From Sipunculus nudus (Eukaryota; Annelida; Sipuncula; Golfingiida; Sipunculidae), in contig CM049310.1 in assembly GCA_026874595.1 (NCBI GenBank), positions 37,337,558 through 37,401,557 of the forward strand: DNA of 64,000 nucleotides, written 5' to 3'. The notes beneath the pieces are model-generated. The model was not told the origin of the DNA, searched no databases, and saw nothing but the letters and a program-made list of their open reading frames with translations. Of this stretch, positions 37,483 through 48,900 are shown one piece after another. The translations under genes were made by a program, and so were the position numbers. Position 1 is the first letter of the stretch. The number at the start of each line of letters is the position of its first letter.

Positions 37483-37891
37483 CCGGCTTCTGTGGCTCAG
37501 GGGTAGAGCGCAGGACTCAAAGCCGGGAGATCGTGAGTTCGTACCTCAGCCGAGGCGGTGAGGTTTTTCACGGACGGCCCCCACCCAGGGTGAGCGCTCT
37601 GCAGGCTTAATGGGAAGGTCGTGCCCAACGGCCGTGTTTCACTCACAAACGAGTGCGCCTTTGGGGGTTCCTCGGTGGTATGATTACCAACCCAGGGCCC
37701 GCAGGTGCAGTAGTCACCGGGCCTGGTTAACGCTAGGATATCAAATGAGAGGAAGCGTGTGATACTGCCCTGTCACGTAGTCCGAAACCGGAATGGAAAT
37801 CTGCAGATGTACTTATAATTAGTTAAGCTAGCATTAAAAAATGGAGGCGGTTACCTCCAACAAAAAAAATATTAAAAAAAAAAAAAAAAAA
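37483..37891 (+). mobile_element. tRNA-derived SINE, full-length
   Basis: The 5' head has an A box (TGTGGCTCAGGGGTAGAGCG) and a B box (GAGTTCGTACCTC) with tRNA-like spacing. The body runs through GTGATACTGCCCTGTCACGT and CGAAACCGGAATGGAAATC. The 3' end has a small hairpin-forming GGAGGCGGTTACCTCC, then an A-rich tail (37862-37891). It is the best preserved of three copies and could still recruit RNA polymerase III. Confidence 0.85.
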
Positions 37892-38898
37892 TTAACTCAT
37901 TAAGTTAATAATGAAACGATACATAGAGTGAAACAGCAGTCCTTTATGTCTAACTCCATTTTTTACCATAGTATTCTTTTTTAAGCATAGTACGAATTCA
38001 ATTGTATTGGTATTTACACTTTCATTAGCACTGCATTTAAGCACACAAATTGTTTATCAAATCAAATCACAAAAAAATCACAATAATAAATACAATAAAT
38101 CTATGTCATTAACATATTTAAGTATACATTATTTATTTCCTTTTAAAGTAAATATATTAAATAAAATAAGAATTTACAAATTTGAGTTATTAATAATTTT
38201 TTTTGTATCAGGGGAAACATGAAGAAAAGATGAAAATGTCACACTTTGGAATCGTAGGACTGTTTAACCAAGAACTTTTGCATTTTTAACATTCAATATT
38301 ATGTTTAAAAATAAATTTTTTTTATTATTATTATTAAATTTTTAATATTAAATTTAATATGCTTTCTTTTGACGGATAAATATGATTTTGATGTAGTTTT
38401 TATTACGACGTGTAGCTCAGCAGAACAGTTGTTCAATGTATACTGTAAACTGAAATCCATTTGAATAAAAATTTTATAATGTATCAATCTGTTGTCTTTT
38501 GAAAGTATTAAGCTGTGTGATTATGATTATTATCATTATTAATTTAAGTCTCGGATTCTAGACCTACATCATTTGAACCCGTTTATCCTGATGTAACGGG
38601 TCCTTAACCGTATATGTAGACCTACGTATTTTTATCACCTGTCATTCGATTATCGATAATGATACAACTTGAAAGTACTCTAAGAGCGCATACCTCCGCA
38701 AACACCTCTACCCGCATCAAGGCCCTCTTCAAAAGTTATGATCATTCTCAAACAATTTCTTCACCGAAGGAACGTTCAAAAGATGTTACTGCTGATTTTT
38801 TTCAGTTATAATTAACAAACATTATATAATAAAACATGGATAAACCTACGACTGACATTCTAGCAGTTCCTCTGAAACTCACATGTGACCGCTATCCC
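37892..38898. other. AT-rich spacer between inverted SINEs
   Basis: Very AT-rich with no gene or recognisable element apart from short ATT runs near 38320-38350. Confidence 0.6.
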
Positions 38899-39350
38899 GA
38901 AGATGAAGGAGACCGCCGCAGGTATGAAGTTTTTTTAATTATTTTTTTGGTGGAGGTTACCGCACCCATTTTTTTTAAATGCTAACTTAACTACATATCT
39001 GCAGATTTGTATTCCGGTTTCGGACTACGTGACAGGGCAGTATCACACGCTTCCTCTCATTTTATATCCTGGCGTTAACCAGGCCCGCTTACTACTGCTT
39101 TGAGTCCTGCGCTCTACCCCTGAGCCACAGAGGCAGGTTAAACAAATTACAAATTACAAATTACAGAATACCAATCAGCATGATGATCTGGTGGTGGTCG
39201 TCCTTCAGTGAGATCTCTAGTGAAGAAAGGAAAAACTAGGACAGAGCATGGGCCCACTTATGGCGACCTCTTTTGTTTAATTGGGAAACCAACATACGTG
39301 GCGTGACAACTGTTGCTATCCCGTGATACTAGAATGGCTACTGTTTTCAT
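38899..39350. repeat. Dispersed repeat interrupted by a SINE
   Basis: Left part (GAAGATGAAGGAGACCGCCG, 38899-38925) and right part (about 39165-39350: GATGATCTGGTGGTGG, TGGGAAACCAACATACGTGG, TCCCGTGATA) match one continuous repeat at 53193-53450. The minus-strand SINE sits between them, so the SINE inserted into an older repeat. Triplicate ACAAATT units at the junction (39140-39165) may come from the target duplication. Confidence 0.75.
38931..39137 (-). mobile_element. tRNA-derived SINE, internally deleted
   Basis: Same family as 37483-37891, opposite strand. The head keeps the A box (TCTGTGGCTCAGGGGTAGAG) but jumps from CTCAAAGC to AGTAGT..CGGGCCTGG, losing about 184 bp including the B box, apparently at a 2-bp GC microhomology. 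The tail GTGCGGTAACCTCC plus A-run is intact. Confidence 0.85.
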
Positions 39351-39647
39351 GCTGACGTCATGTTGCGTCAGGTTATTTTTACGATTTCACGGACGATAGT
39401 ATCATACCAATTTTGTATAATTTAAACCTCTGGCATTATTTTTTATTATATAAACCTGGTAATAATACACACATAAATGTACACGCCACGCGTTTTTACG
39501 CACATGTCATTTAATAAGGTTGGAAATCCCCTTGGGATTTCCTTTGACAAATAGGGTTTTTCCTGTTCATGCTGTCCCAGTCCTTTGTTCTACTTCTATC
39601 AGGCAGGACGTAGCAGATTCTGGTGAGTGTTATGCTTTATATTGTTT

Positions 39648-39653
39648 GAGAGA

Positions 39654-39712
<59 letters not shown>

Positions 39713-39713
39713 G
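39648..39713. repeat. (AG)n microsatellite
   Basis: About 33 AG units with a few interruptions (ATAG, CGAG). Confidence 0.97.
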
Positions 39714-42484
39714 GTAGATCTCGGACTTTAGACACAACATCAGACCATTTTAAACCATAGATTGGTAGCCATCTTAATAATATAATTAATTAAGCATTCG
39801 AAATCACCTTTGAATTGTTCAGCTCCCAATAGAGAGATAAGGTTATATACCATATATTTGTTATGCCAATAACATATACACCATAGGCGTACATCGGAAC
39901 CGGGGAGGGTTTGGGTGGGGGGGGGGGTATAGTATTTTTCCATATTTTTCTCAGTACTAAATTTTGATATTATAAAAAAACTCAAATATATTTTTCCTTA
40001 AACATTTAACATAGGCCATGGGCCACGAATGTATAAGAAAAGGTGCCTATTTATCAAATGAAGTTTTAAAAAATTCCCCTCCCTCTCTCTCCCCGAGTTT
40101 TCTTTCCCCACGGGTTCCCTCTGATTATTATTGTTGTACAAGGATTTCCTATGAGGATTTTTGTCAGCGTATGCATATGTGTATACTCCTATAAGATTTT
40201 GTTTTAAGAAAGTGTCAGTATATTTTCCCCATATCTTATATTGACCCATATCTTATAACCCTCTGCACTTTTCTCCCCCCATGGAAATGATGTATCCACG
40301 CCTATGATACAGGAAAGTGAGTGCTGTTAACAAGCTTTTCAATCTATTATGTTCAGAATTTTTATTGATAGGAATCCTGTATTGGCAGTTGATGCATCTG
40401 AAGATCACACAAATTATCACATACATACAAATAAGTTCCAAAACACCCTCTTCCCACCCATCTCAAATATTCCTATGAAAAAAGTACTTATTGATTTTCT
40501 TTAATAATTCATCAAGTCCATTATCATACAGGAGTATTCGGAAAATATAAATAAAAATAAAAAACTTCCACTTTACCGTGAATTATACACACACATGCAT
40601 ATCCTTATTCATAAAGCAAGCAGATTGTTTACAGTTTCTTCCCGCACAGACCAAATTTCCAATTTAAGCTTATGCCTATGAATAATTAATTGAATTTCAT
40701 TAAGCGCTCATTTTTGTTAGAATTATAATCAGATTAATATTTAGTTATATGATATTTACTTATAATTTTGTTTACACGTATGTAAATAAAGTCCACAAAC
40801 AAAATTTAACAGTTAAACTCATAAATGTACAATAAAGGTAAATGTAATATAAGATATAGGTTGGATATTACTAATAACCATGGTTTTACACAGATAGATC
40901 ACATATTTACGTGCACCGTATGTTCAGCACAAGGTCCCTTTGCAGAAGGCACGTCCTGTGCATGGTTTTATCGTGGTTAATATAAAATATTACATCAGAT
41001 TATAAGATATCACTTGTTCGTGTGTATACTGGGGTTACCTGACACAAAAAGGATAATACCTGTCCTAATAAAAACGATGTATAATAACATAAATGATAAA
41101 AATACATATATAGTATCATCTTTCAAACACTACTAAAAGTCCATTTGCTGTAGAGTTGTCATTAATTCAGGTTTATAAATCAATGCATGAGACAAATTAT
41201 GCTGGCCCAAGCTGAAGTGATCATTAATACTGCAATAATATATATGTTATGGAATTCCCCTGGGCTGTATCGATAAACATCATCCGGGCACTACGCTTGA
41301 TCTATAAACACTGTTATCGCTTGCCAGGCTGTATTAACCATCCGCACAGGTGAGCACCATTTTGTACGACAATATATTTTGAAAGTTGAATTATATGTAA
41401 AAAGTGAATTATGAGGGTATGGAAGGTGGTATAAGATCTGAATTTAAATTCAGTATATGTAGTAGGTGAATGGGCTTGGTGTAATTATATAATATTGAAT
41501 CAGCGTGTAACCATTCAAGAATTACGGCCATGATGATTCAGCAAATATGTAAGTCATGGGACTGCATTAATTTTTGACAGTTATACCTGTAAAAAGGCCT
41601 CATTTAAACCAGACTCTTTCGTAACTAGATTTCCTTGTTGCACGCGGGTTGGCTTCAGTGCAAGGTTAATCTAAAGGACTAAAATGCTGTAGCGGATTCT
41701 TAATATTCCTCATGAATAATTAATCAGGATAAACGAAAACGAGGCCAATAGGAAATTACACGAAATACATTTTCAAATACCATGGTAGTTAAACCTCCCA
41801 CCGTCACGTATTCCTTAAACTGAGTTAAAACCTGTTGATATGGTCGGAGAAGAACAAGTATCGTGCAATTCAGTTAATGACGGTAGATGTCTGACGTGCA
41901 TGACAAGAAGTGGATACCAGAGATAATTTCTGGGTTAATGATCTAGAGTTGCTTGTGTGATAACCATGGTTCTTGTTTCAGGAGGGGACAGTGGTAATGG
42001 GTAATGTCCCCCTTACTTTTTTAGGAACGGAGGACAAAGTATCTTGTAATCCCCTCACTTTTGATAGGCGTAAAACGCATTATTTTTAACATAGTGAGAT
42101 AATTTCTCATCGGGGGTTAAAGTTTAGTTGCTCATACTTTCTCCAAATATAATTTCAAATTATGCGTCCATTATTTAGAAATTCAGGATATGAGATGCCT
42201 CAGTAATTACCTAATTGTATAGTTAAAAAGGTTAGACTATAGTATGTTGTTATATGCTAGCAATGAGGTGATTTAAAGCAAATATAATTTAAAAAACTAA
42301 GTGTTCAAAATTCAGTTAAATATTTAGTTTCATATAACAAAAGGATATATTCCATCAAAATCGGTGTAAGTGAAGAACAATCTGATATTTTTGGAGGAGA
42401 GGGGCTATATTACTCTTTGTCAACAGGGGGCTTAGCCAGAAGAGATTCTGTGCGGGGGCCCGTGTTTCAGTTTTGAGTGTATAT

Positions 42485-42515
<31 letters not shown>

Positions 42516-43096
42516 GGCCGATCGTGGATGGATCGGGGACTCTGTCAGAATACGTAATTCCCCTCACATTTCCTTTCCAAACAAAGCCTATGAGAAGTGT
42601 ACTTGGGTAACAGTACATTTGGTCCGTATTTGAATAAAAAAAAGTACTTTTGATTTAATTAAAAAAAATAAAAAAAACAATTTGTGGATTTTCTTCCAGG
42701 AGACGGTTTCTTCCATGAAACTGCCGGCTCAGAAGAAAAAGTATTTTCCTGGAGGAAAATTTCATATATCATTTTAAGATTATTAAAAATTTATATTATT
42801 AGCTTTATTTCTACTTAAACATAATTACACTTATTTTGCAATGTTTATAAAATTTTATATTTATATGTGGTGTTGTCTGACAATGTATGGCTATTAGTTC
42901 ATTAAGTAAAAATACATGTCTCGTGTATAGTATTGAACTGGTAAGTTCAGATGACCCAGTGGACATAGCTGATTAACTAGTAATTACTTAAAAAAAGTGT
43001 TTCCCCTGACTGCTTGAAAAGCAGGGTTCATATCTATTCATATCGATTCATAAAAGTATATTAATCTTATATTCCAATAATTCAACGTTATTCTAG
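39714..43096. other. Intergenic, no gene
   Basis: No exon is supported. A 30-base G-run lies at 42485-42514. Segments near 41975-42060 (TTTCAGGAGGGGACAG...TTTTTTAGGAACGG) resemble one near 32835-32900 and are probably a dispersed repeat. Confidence 0.55.
42485..42514. repeat. (G)30 homopolymer
   Basis: An uninterrupted run of about 30 G, unusual in AT-rich DNA and capable of G-quadruplex formation; length may be affected by sequencing error. Confidence 0.9.
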
Positions 43097-43237
43097 TTAC
43101 CCCTTGGAGAAAGGGGGAGAAATCCCATCGTTTTCTGGCGATTGCTTTCGATGTCATGGACGGAAGAAAACTAACCCGGAAAAATATGAATTTCTGTTAT
43201 ATGGAGTATTCAAACTTTTGAGCGCATATCCTGATCA
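43097..43237 (+). CDS. Possible upstream coding exon of the CARD gene
   Basis: Bounded by TTATTCTAG and a strong donor CA|GTAAGTCT. It reads open for 46 codons, with FRCHGRKKTNPEKYEF and LLYGVFKLLSAYPD, and ends two bases into a codon. Joined to the acceptor at 43717-43718 the phase is exact: CA + G gives Gln, then Ala-Thr-Lys before the Met I call as start. No initiator Met lies within it, so a further 5' exon would be required. It may instead be a 5' UTR exon. Confidence 0.4.
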
Positions 43238-43728
43238 GTAAGTCTCTAAGCCTACAGCTATTATTTACATGATGGGATTTTTAATCGTGTTAATGGTTAG
43301 CAGACTTATGGCTCTTTTTTTATATTTTTGAATAAAAAAAATCCCTGAACTTAATGGAGGTTCCTGATTGCATGAACTACTTTAATGCAAGTACAAGTAC
43401 AGTACATGTAACAGTGAGTCTCAAGTACAAGTACATTAACTTGTCACAAGTTTAATGTTTTTGAAGTATCTGAAGACTTCACCGTAAACTCAGAGCCTAG
43501 AAATACGTCTTTGTGAATGATTCAATTAAATTACAGTGGGCACCAAATGTTTCTGAATCAACACACACTTCATTACAATGCTACTTGAAACATATTACAT
43601 ACAAAGAAACCTAGTTTAAAGAGCTGAAATTCTTTGTGGAAATGGCCACTTTCAATCGTAAGACCGGATGCTTAGTCTCAATTAACACATTCATTGGATT
43701 CACTTATTTCTATTTCAGGGCTACCAAA

Positions 43729-44712
43729 ATGGTGCGTATACAATTCCGAGCTGACATCATCGAGGCGCTTGATCTTAACATTGAAGTAACTAACGCCTTA
43801 CAAGACAGTGGTGTGATCTCCGGGGAACAAAGACAGCGCATCGGGCTTCAAAATCTGACTTCGAATCAGAAAAACGAAAAGTTTCTAGACATGCTGGAAA
43901 AAGGTACACAGAATACTCTGAAAGAAACGTGTCAAATTCTGACAAAATATAATCAGAATCATGTCAGCGGAATGCTAACATTGTCCATAGACCAAACTGG
44001 AGTAAATACCAGCATCCTAAGGCATTCCGAAGACGAACCAACTGGTTCCCATACACTCGGGCAGTCAGGTCAAGACCATCCGGATGCTATACCTACAGCG
44101 CCTTGGCCTGTTCCGGTGGAGCCAAGTTATAAGAACATACGCAAGTCTGTATGGGACTTGCCAGGATATAGATTTCCCGCACTGCTGTTACATTATATAA
44201 AATACCGAAATCTCGTCATGGGAACAACCGCCCAGGAAGTAAATAAATATTTACTCTCCAGATTTTATTCACTGAAAGAAGAAGAGCAGTATCCAAGACC
44301 TAAAGTCTCCAGCTTAGACGAAACTCTAAAATCATATGAGATGGTGTTCTCGTTAGACCTGAGCAAGGTCACTGAGCAACAAAGTCTTGATGACGTCATT
44401 AAGCAACAACACCCAAAACTAAAAAGTCTACGAGGTCTTTCACAGTTCATAGAGGAAAATCAGGAGAAAACAATGTTCCTCCTGGACGGGCTTGAAACTT
44501 TCCAACACTATCAACATGACATTATACGCCTGCTTCAGAGTGATTTGTTGCCAAAGGCAACCGTTGTTGCATCATTCAAGGGAAAACGTGTACCAGAAAA
44601 CATGTTGTGGCACGACCAGATAATTCAGTGTCCTGAGACAAACATGAGATGTCGATGTGAGCAGCCTGTGGCAAAGAAGTTCAAGCCCAGTTCATCAGAA
44701 ATATGTGTTTGA
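43729..44712 (+). CDS. CARD protein with partial, P-loop-degenerate NACHT-like module
   Basis: A single-exon frame of 327 residues from an ATG in good context (ACCAAAATGG). I start here because TTTCTATTTCAG (to 43718) is a convincing acceptor, making the earlier in-frame Met at 43636 intronic. Residues about 5-83 look like a CARD (DIIEALDLNIEVTNALQDSG, VISGEQRQRI, KFLDMLEKGTQNTLKETCQI), an adaptor fold for homotypic signalling in innate immunity and apoptosis. Residues about 160-285 resemble the first half of a NACHT NTPase: LVMGTTAQEVNK (162-173) where a GxxGxGKT P-loop should be, YEMVFSLDLSKV, a Walker-B-like FLLDGLETF (250-258), and LPKATVVASFKGKRV where sensor 1 (TSRP) sits. The chain ends soon after, with no winged-helix or LRR. 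ATP binding is probably lost. It could be an NLR-derived decoy or regulator, or a decayed gene, although the frame is intact. Confidence 0.75.
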   Translation: MVRIQFRADIIEALDLNIEVTNALQDSGVISGEQRQRIGLQNLTSNQKNEKFLDMLEKGTQNTLKETCQILTKYNQNHVSGMLTLSIDQTGVNTSILRHSEDEPTGSHTLGQSGQDHPDAIPTAPWPVPVEPSYKNIRKSVWDLPGYRFPALLLHYIKYRNLVMGTTAQEVNKYLLSRFYSLKEEEQYPRPKVSSLDETLKSYEMVFSLDLSKVTEQQSLDDVIKQQHPKLKSLRGLSQFIEENQEKTMFLLDGLETFQHYQHDIIRLLQSDLLPKATVVASFKGKRVPENMLWHDQIIQCPETNMRCRCEQPVAKKFKPSSSEICV

Positions 44713-44876
44713 ACCAGTATCCTTAATCTGACCATCTCATCTGAATAAGAATGCAGGTCTGCTGGGACAATGCTGCACATGATGGTTTTAAACTGTCGTC
44801 TCATACATGCATACAGTATGACGATTTTATCTCCAAGATTTGTTAGTTCTGTATGGTTCATTACATATCCTGTTTT

Positions 44877-45930
44877 TAGCTCAGCTGACTGTAAGTCAAC
44901 TGAACTATGATGATCAGTCAGCGTCCGTCGTCCGTTCGTCCGTCTGTCTCACGGTCAGGTTGTTAGACTTAACGTTTTGCCACTGTTGCACCTAGAAACG
45001 TGTAACTGTATATCCAGGGAGGTCAATAAAAATCTCCTTGGAATCCTGAAATTAGGTCACTGTGAATCCTCCGAGCCATTGAGCTTGTTACTACCCCCCC
45101 CCCCATTGATTAAAAAATTGATACAAACCTCCGGTATCTTGATAATTAATGTATGGAGGATTGCCCTGAATCTTGCTTTGAATATTGACCTTGTATGTTA
45201 TTAGGGTCCCGACTGAATAAGCGGATGCCATATAGTAATGACCTTATTCATCCGTTCATCTGTTCTTCATTCGATCTGTATATCTATCACATTTGTTTCC
45301 TGATGATAACTCCAGTTTGGACTGACATATCGTTTTCAAACATGTATTATATATGGCCCACGTCTAAAGCAAGAACTCTATTGATCTTAAGGTTATGAGG
45401 TCTGATGTCGAGGTCACAGAACCCACTTATTTAGAAAGATTACGAATGCATAACAAGCCAATCTTTTCATTCCAAACCTTTATCTAGCACAATTGGGTGA
45501 CCTGCAAATAGGAGATCAATCTGCTTGATTTTGGGGGAAAAGGTCACAGTGGCCATTTGTCCACATATTTGTTTCTGAATGAAAGCTCTAGTTTGGATGA
45601 ATATATTGGTTTCAAACTTGGCTTAAATATGACCCACCAACAAAGTAAGAACACTATTTTAGGGTGATGAGGTCAGAGGTAACGATCACAGGATCCACTT
45701 CGTTAAAAAAAATGTGGATGCATTTAAGCCAAACATTTCATCCCAAACCTTCCATCTTCCACATTTTGCTCACATGCTAATAGTGGAAGAAACCTATGGA
45801 ATTTGGGGTTACAAGGTCAAAGGGCAAGGTCACAAAGGCCATCAGTCCACATAGTTGTTCCAAAACGATAGCTTCAGTTTGGAATGACAAAAGTCTGTCA
45901 AACTTGTTATGATTTGAAAATGTAAAATTT
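44877..45930 (-). repeat. Dispersed repeat with terminal hairpin and three subrepeats
   Basis: Begins TAGCTCAGCTGACTGTAAGTC.. AACTGAACTA (44877-44907), the inverse of the hairpin at 11862-11892, followed by a CGTCCGTCGTCCG tract. The body has three diverged subrepeats of roughly 280 bp, marked by CACATTTGTTTCCTGATGATAA, ACATATTTGTTTCTGAATGAAA and ACATAGTTGTTCCAAAACGATA, and AAGGTCACA(G/A) blocks. No coding capacity. Strand is relative to the copy at 11.8 kb. Confidence 0.65.
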
Positions 45931-48900
45931 TGATTATTTTTTAACACCCTCTTATTTAAGTTAATACATTCAATGTGTATTATTATACCTTGATCAACTC
46001 ATCTCCACTTTCTTCCTTTTTTTATAATTTAAGTGCATATTACAGTCACTTAGTTCATATACCAATACAATATGTATACACGAATATGTAATCATAGGAT
46101 GCTAACTGTTGCTACATTCCCATTGGTTAGGTTTTTATAATATTCTCATAATCAATTTCAGCTGAACGCCGTGACCCATAGATCCTTTGTTATGTTATCA
46201 TTGTGATGATATTTTTATGAAAGTATTGTACATTGTGAGGCTTATATTTTATATGAAGGGCATTTTGAGATGCTTATATTTATTTAAAAAAAGGTTCATT
46301 GTAAGGCTTATATTCATGAAAGTATGGTATATTATGAGGAATATTTAAATGTGTATGCACATATATATTTAGGATTTTTTTTGGACTGTTTATATTAACA
46401 AAATGGAAAATATTGAAACTGTATGACAGTTGAAAATTTGCATGGCTTGTGGATCCCCAGGGAAGTATATTTATCTGTCCCCGAATTCATCATGTTGTTT
46501 TCCTTAATCAACTGTCAGTTGTATCAAAGATGATAGGATCAGGTCAGAGGCCATGCCTGATTGGTTCGTGGGACATTACCCACCTGCACAATGACGTAGA
46601 TAGAAAGCTTTCGTCATTGCACCCGCACTTCAAACGAAAAGATGGCCAAAGGTCATCTGTGGACGATGATGGGAACTAGTCATATCGTTACTGATGCCCA
46701 TATTGCGCCTACGGGGCATTGACCTGTTGTGGTCTGTGCATTCAGACGTGTCTCTATTAAGGTCGTGGACCCCCCCCCCCCCCCCCACCCCGAGTCCGGT
46801 CACTGCAACTCGCCAAAGTTTATCTTCACTGTGACTGGTGTCATATACAGTGGAACCTGTCCACGAGACCACCTTTCTAATAAGACCACCTTTTTATTAA
46901 AACCACCCTTGAGTGCCCCAAATGCATTCACATTCGTTATAATTGACCTCTGATAAGACCATGGGTGGTCATATTACACAGGTTTCACTTTGCGTTAAAA
47001 TAAATCAACATAGGGCTTGTGTTGCTTGGTGAGTTTGGTTGCCTTTTCCCACACTTCCAGTTTGCTGGTTTTTAGCTCAGCTGACATGCAGGTTTAATTC
47101 AGGAGAAATTGAAATATTTATTCATCAGAAGAATGTGTACAAAACTCAAATTTTGTGATATACTTTATTCAAATTTTAAAAGGTTACTTCCAAATCCAAC
47201 CAAGTTATAAACAGTTCGCGCAATACCCATTGCACTCTTTTTGCTGAGAAAATGTGAGGGGAAAATCCATAGGAGTACCGGGAGAAGCCATTCATAAAGA
47301 TTTTCAATATTTTGCTCAAATCATGTATTGTTGTTTTTTCTGGTTTCTTCTAGGTGGGGGCGGGGCGGGGGAGGGGAATTATGAGATATAATAATAGTCA
47401 ATATTTTTGTTGCAAATATTATACTATTTCAATCTCAACAAATATCAATTTCGAAAGGAGACATTCAAGTAATTGGAGAGTCATATATAGTAAATGTGGA
47501 TTAATACAAAATCAGCTCTTCGTTTGCAAGCAAAACTAAATTGTCATTTAAACCAACCCTAACATTTCCACCCTGTCTATTCACACTGATCCATGTGATA
47601 CATGGGTAGACAACCAAAGGGCCATCGGCCCCATTTAGCTCATGAAAGGTTGTTTGTGCGGCCTTCAAACGTTCTTGCTCAGCGATGTCAATCTGTGCTG
47701 AATTTCTTTACTACTTGTACACACATCATCAATCTGATGAATGCACTCCTTGTATAAAACAGAGTCATCCCAAACCCATGGAACCTTAATCCGCCCCTGT
47801 ATTATGCTATTTTAGAGTGGTATATATGCTTTTGTTTTATGTAACTAAATGGTCGATATATTTAAGAGATGCAGCTAGTTATTTATATTTTAGCTTTATG
47901 GATATACAGGAATATAAAGACTTCATATTTTGCATGTCAATTTAGTGTGTTGTACATATTTTCATTGTTCCGTTTGTATTATTTTTTTATTTTCTTTTAC
48001 CTCTGTGTACAGAAAACTATTATCGAATGTGGCCAAATGAAACCCTACCATAAGAGGAAAACGATTATGTAATAAAAAACCTTCCTGGATTTAAGTTTGT
48101 TTTGTTATTAGCAGTAATACAAACACTTGAGAATATAACTGAGGTCCTATTGATTTTTAAAGGTTTTCCTTTTAAATAAACCATTGAAAATGAAATCAAT
48201 GATCTTCTGCTCCTATAAAAACTGTATATGATATTTTCCTCTATTGTAAAAATGGGGGAGACAAATACCCCCCCCCCCCCACCCCCACCCAAAACGAAAA
48301 CGCGTGTCCGGAGATCGCCTTTTTCCGTTCCTATTACGATAAACTCTGAAAATGAAGGCGAAAATGTCATTTACGCCTTTGCCAATGTGGGCCAAATAAC
48401 CAAGATGGCGAGTGGCGAGTACTCGCCTCTGTGTTATTTATGGATTTTTTTTTAACCAGAATCAAGTTAAAAATCTCAACTTTAATATGCCATGAGTAGC
48501 GTATACTGTGGCTGCCTCTTTGTTTTTAATTTCGCGATATTCTGGAATCGGAAATAATCGCAAAAAGGAAACCCTCGGGAATAATTGGTCAATTGAGTAT
48601 GTCCTTTTTATTCAGTAAAACCAATACTTGTATGTGAATAGGTTAGAACAGTGAGAAATTTTATAATAAATTCCATTATGCAGGTATAGGGAAAACGTTC
48701 CCTTAAATTTGAACTAAACCACCTGTGCTGTGTGTACGGGACCATCGTTATATGAGTAGAATATTACAAACTCATGACTTATTCATTTTATAATATAAAC
48801 AGGTATGGCTTAACCAAAGATTTGATATAGGTTCTTGTGAGATGGTGAAAATAAAAAACCCTCGCGAAACATTCAAAATGGAGAAATCGCTAAATTTAAG

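Noticed and set aside
37487-37560. Possible functional tRNA gene
   Set aside because: A and B boxes are present, but the acceptor stem does not close and the sequence continues into a SINE body.
43636-43728. 31-residue N-terminal extension of the CARD frame
   Set aside because: It ends in a polypyrimidine tract and CAG acceptor, so it is most likely intron.
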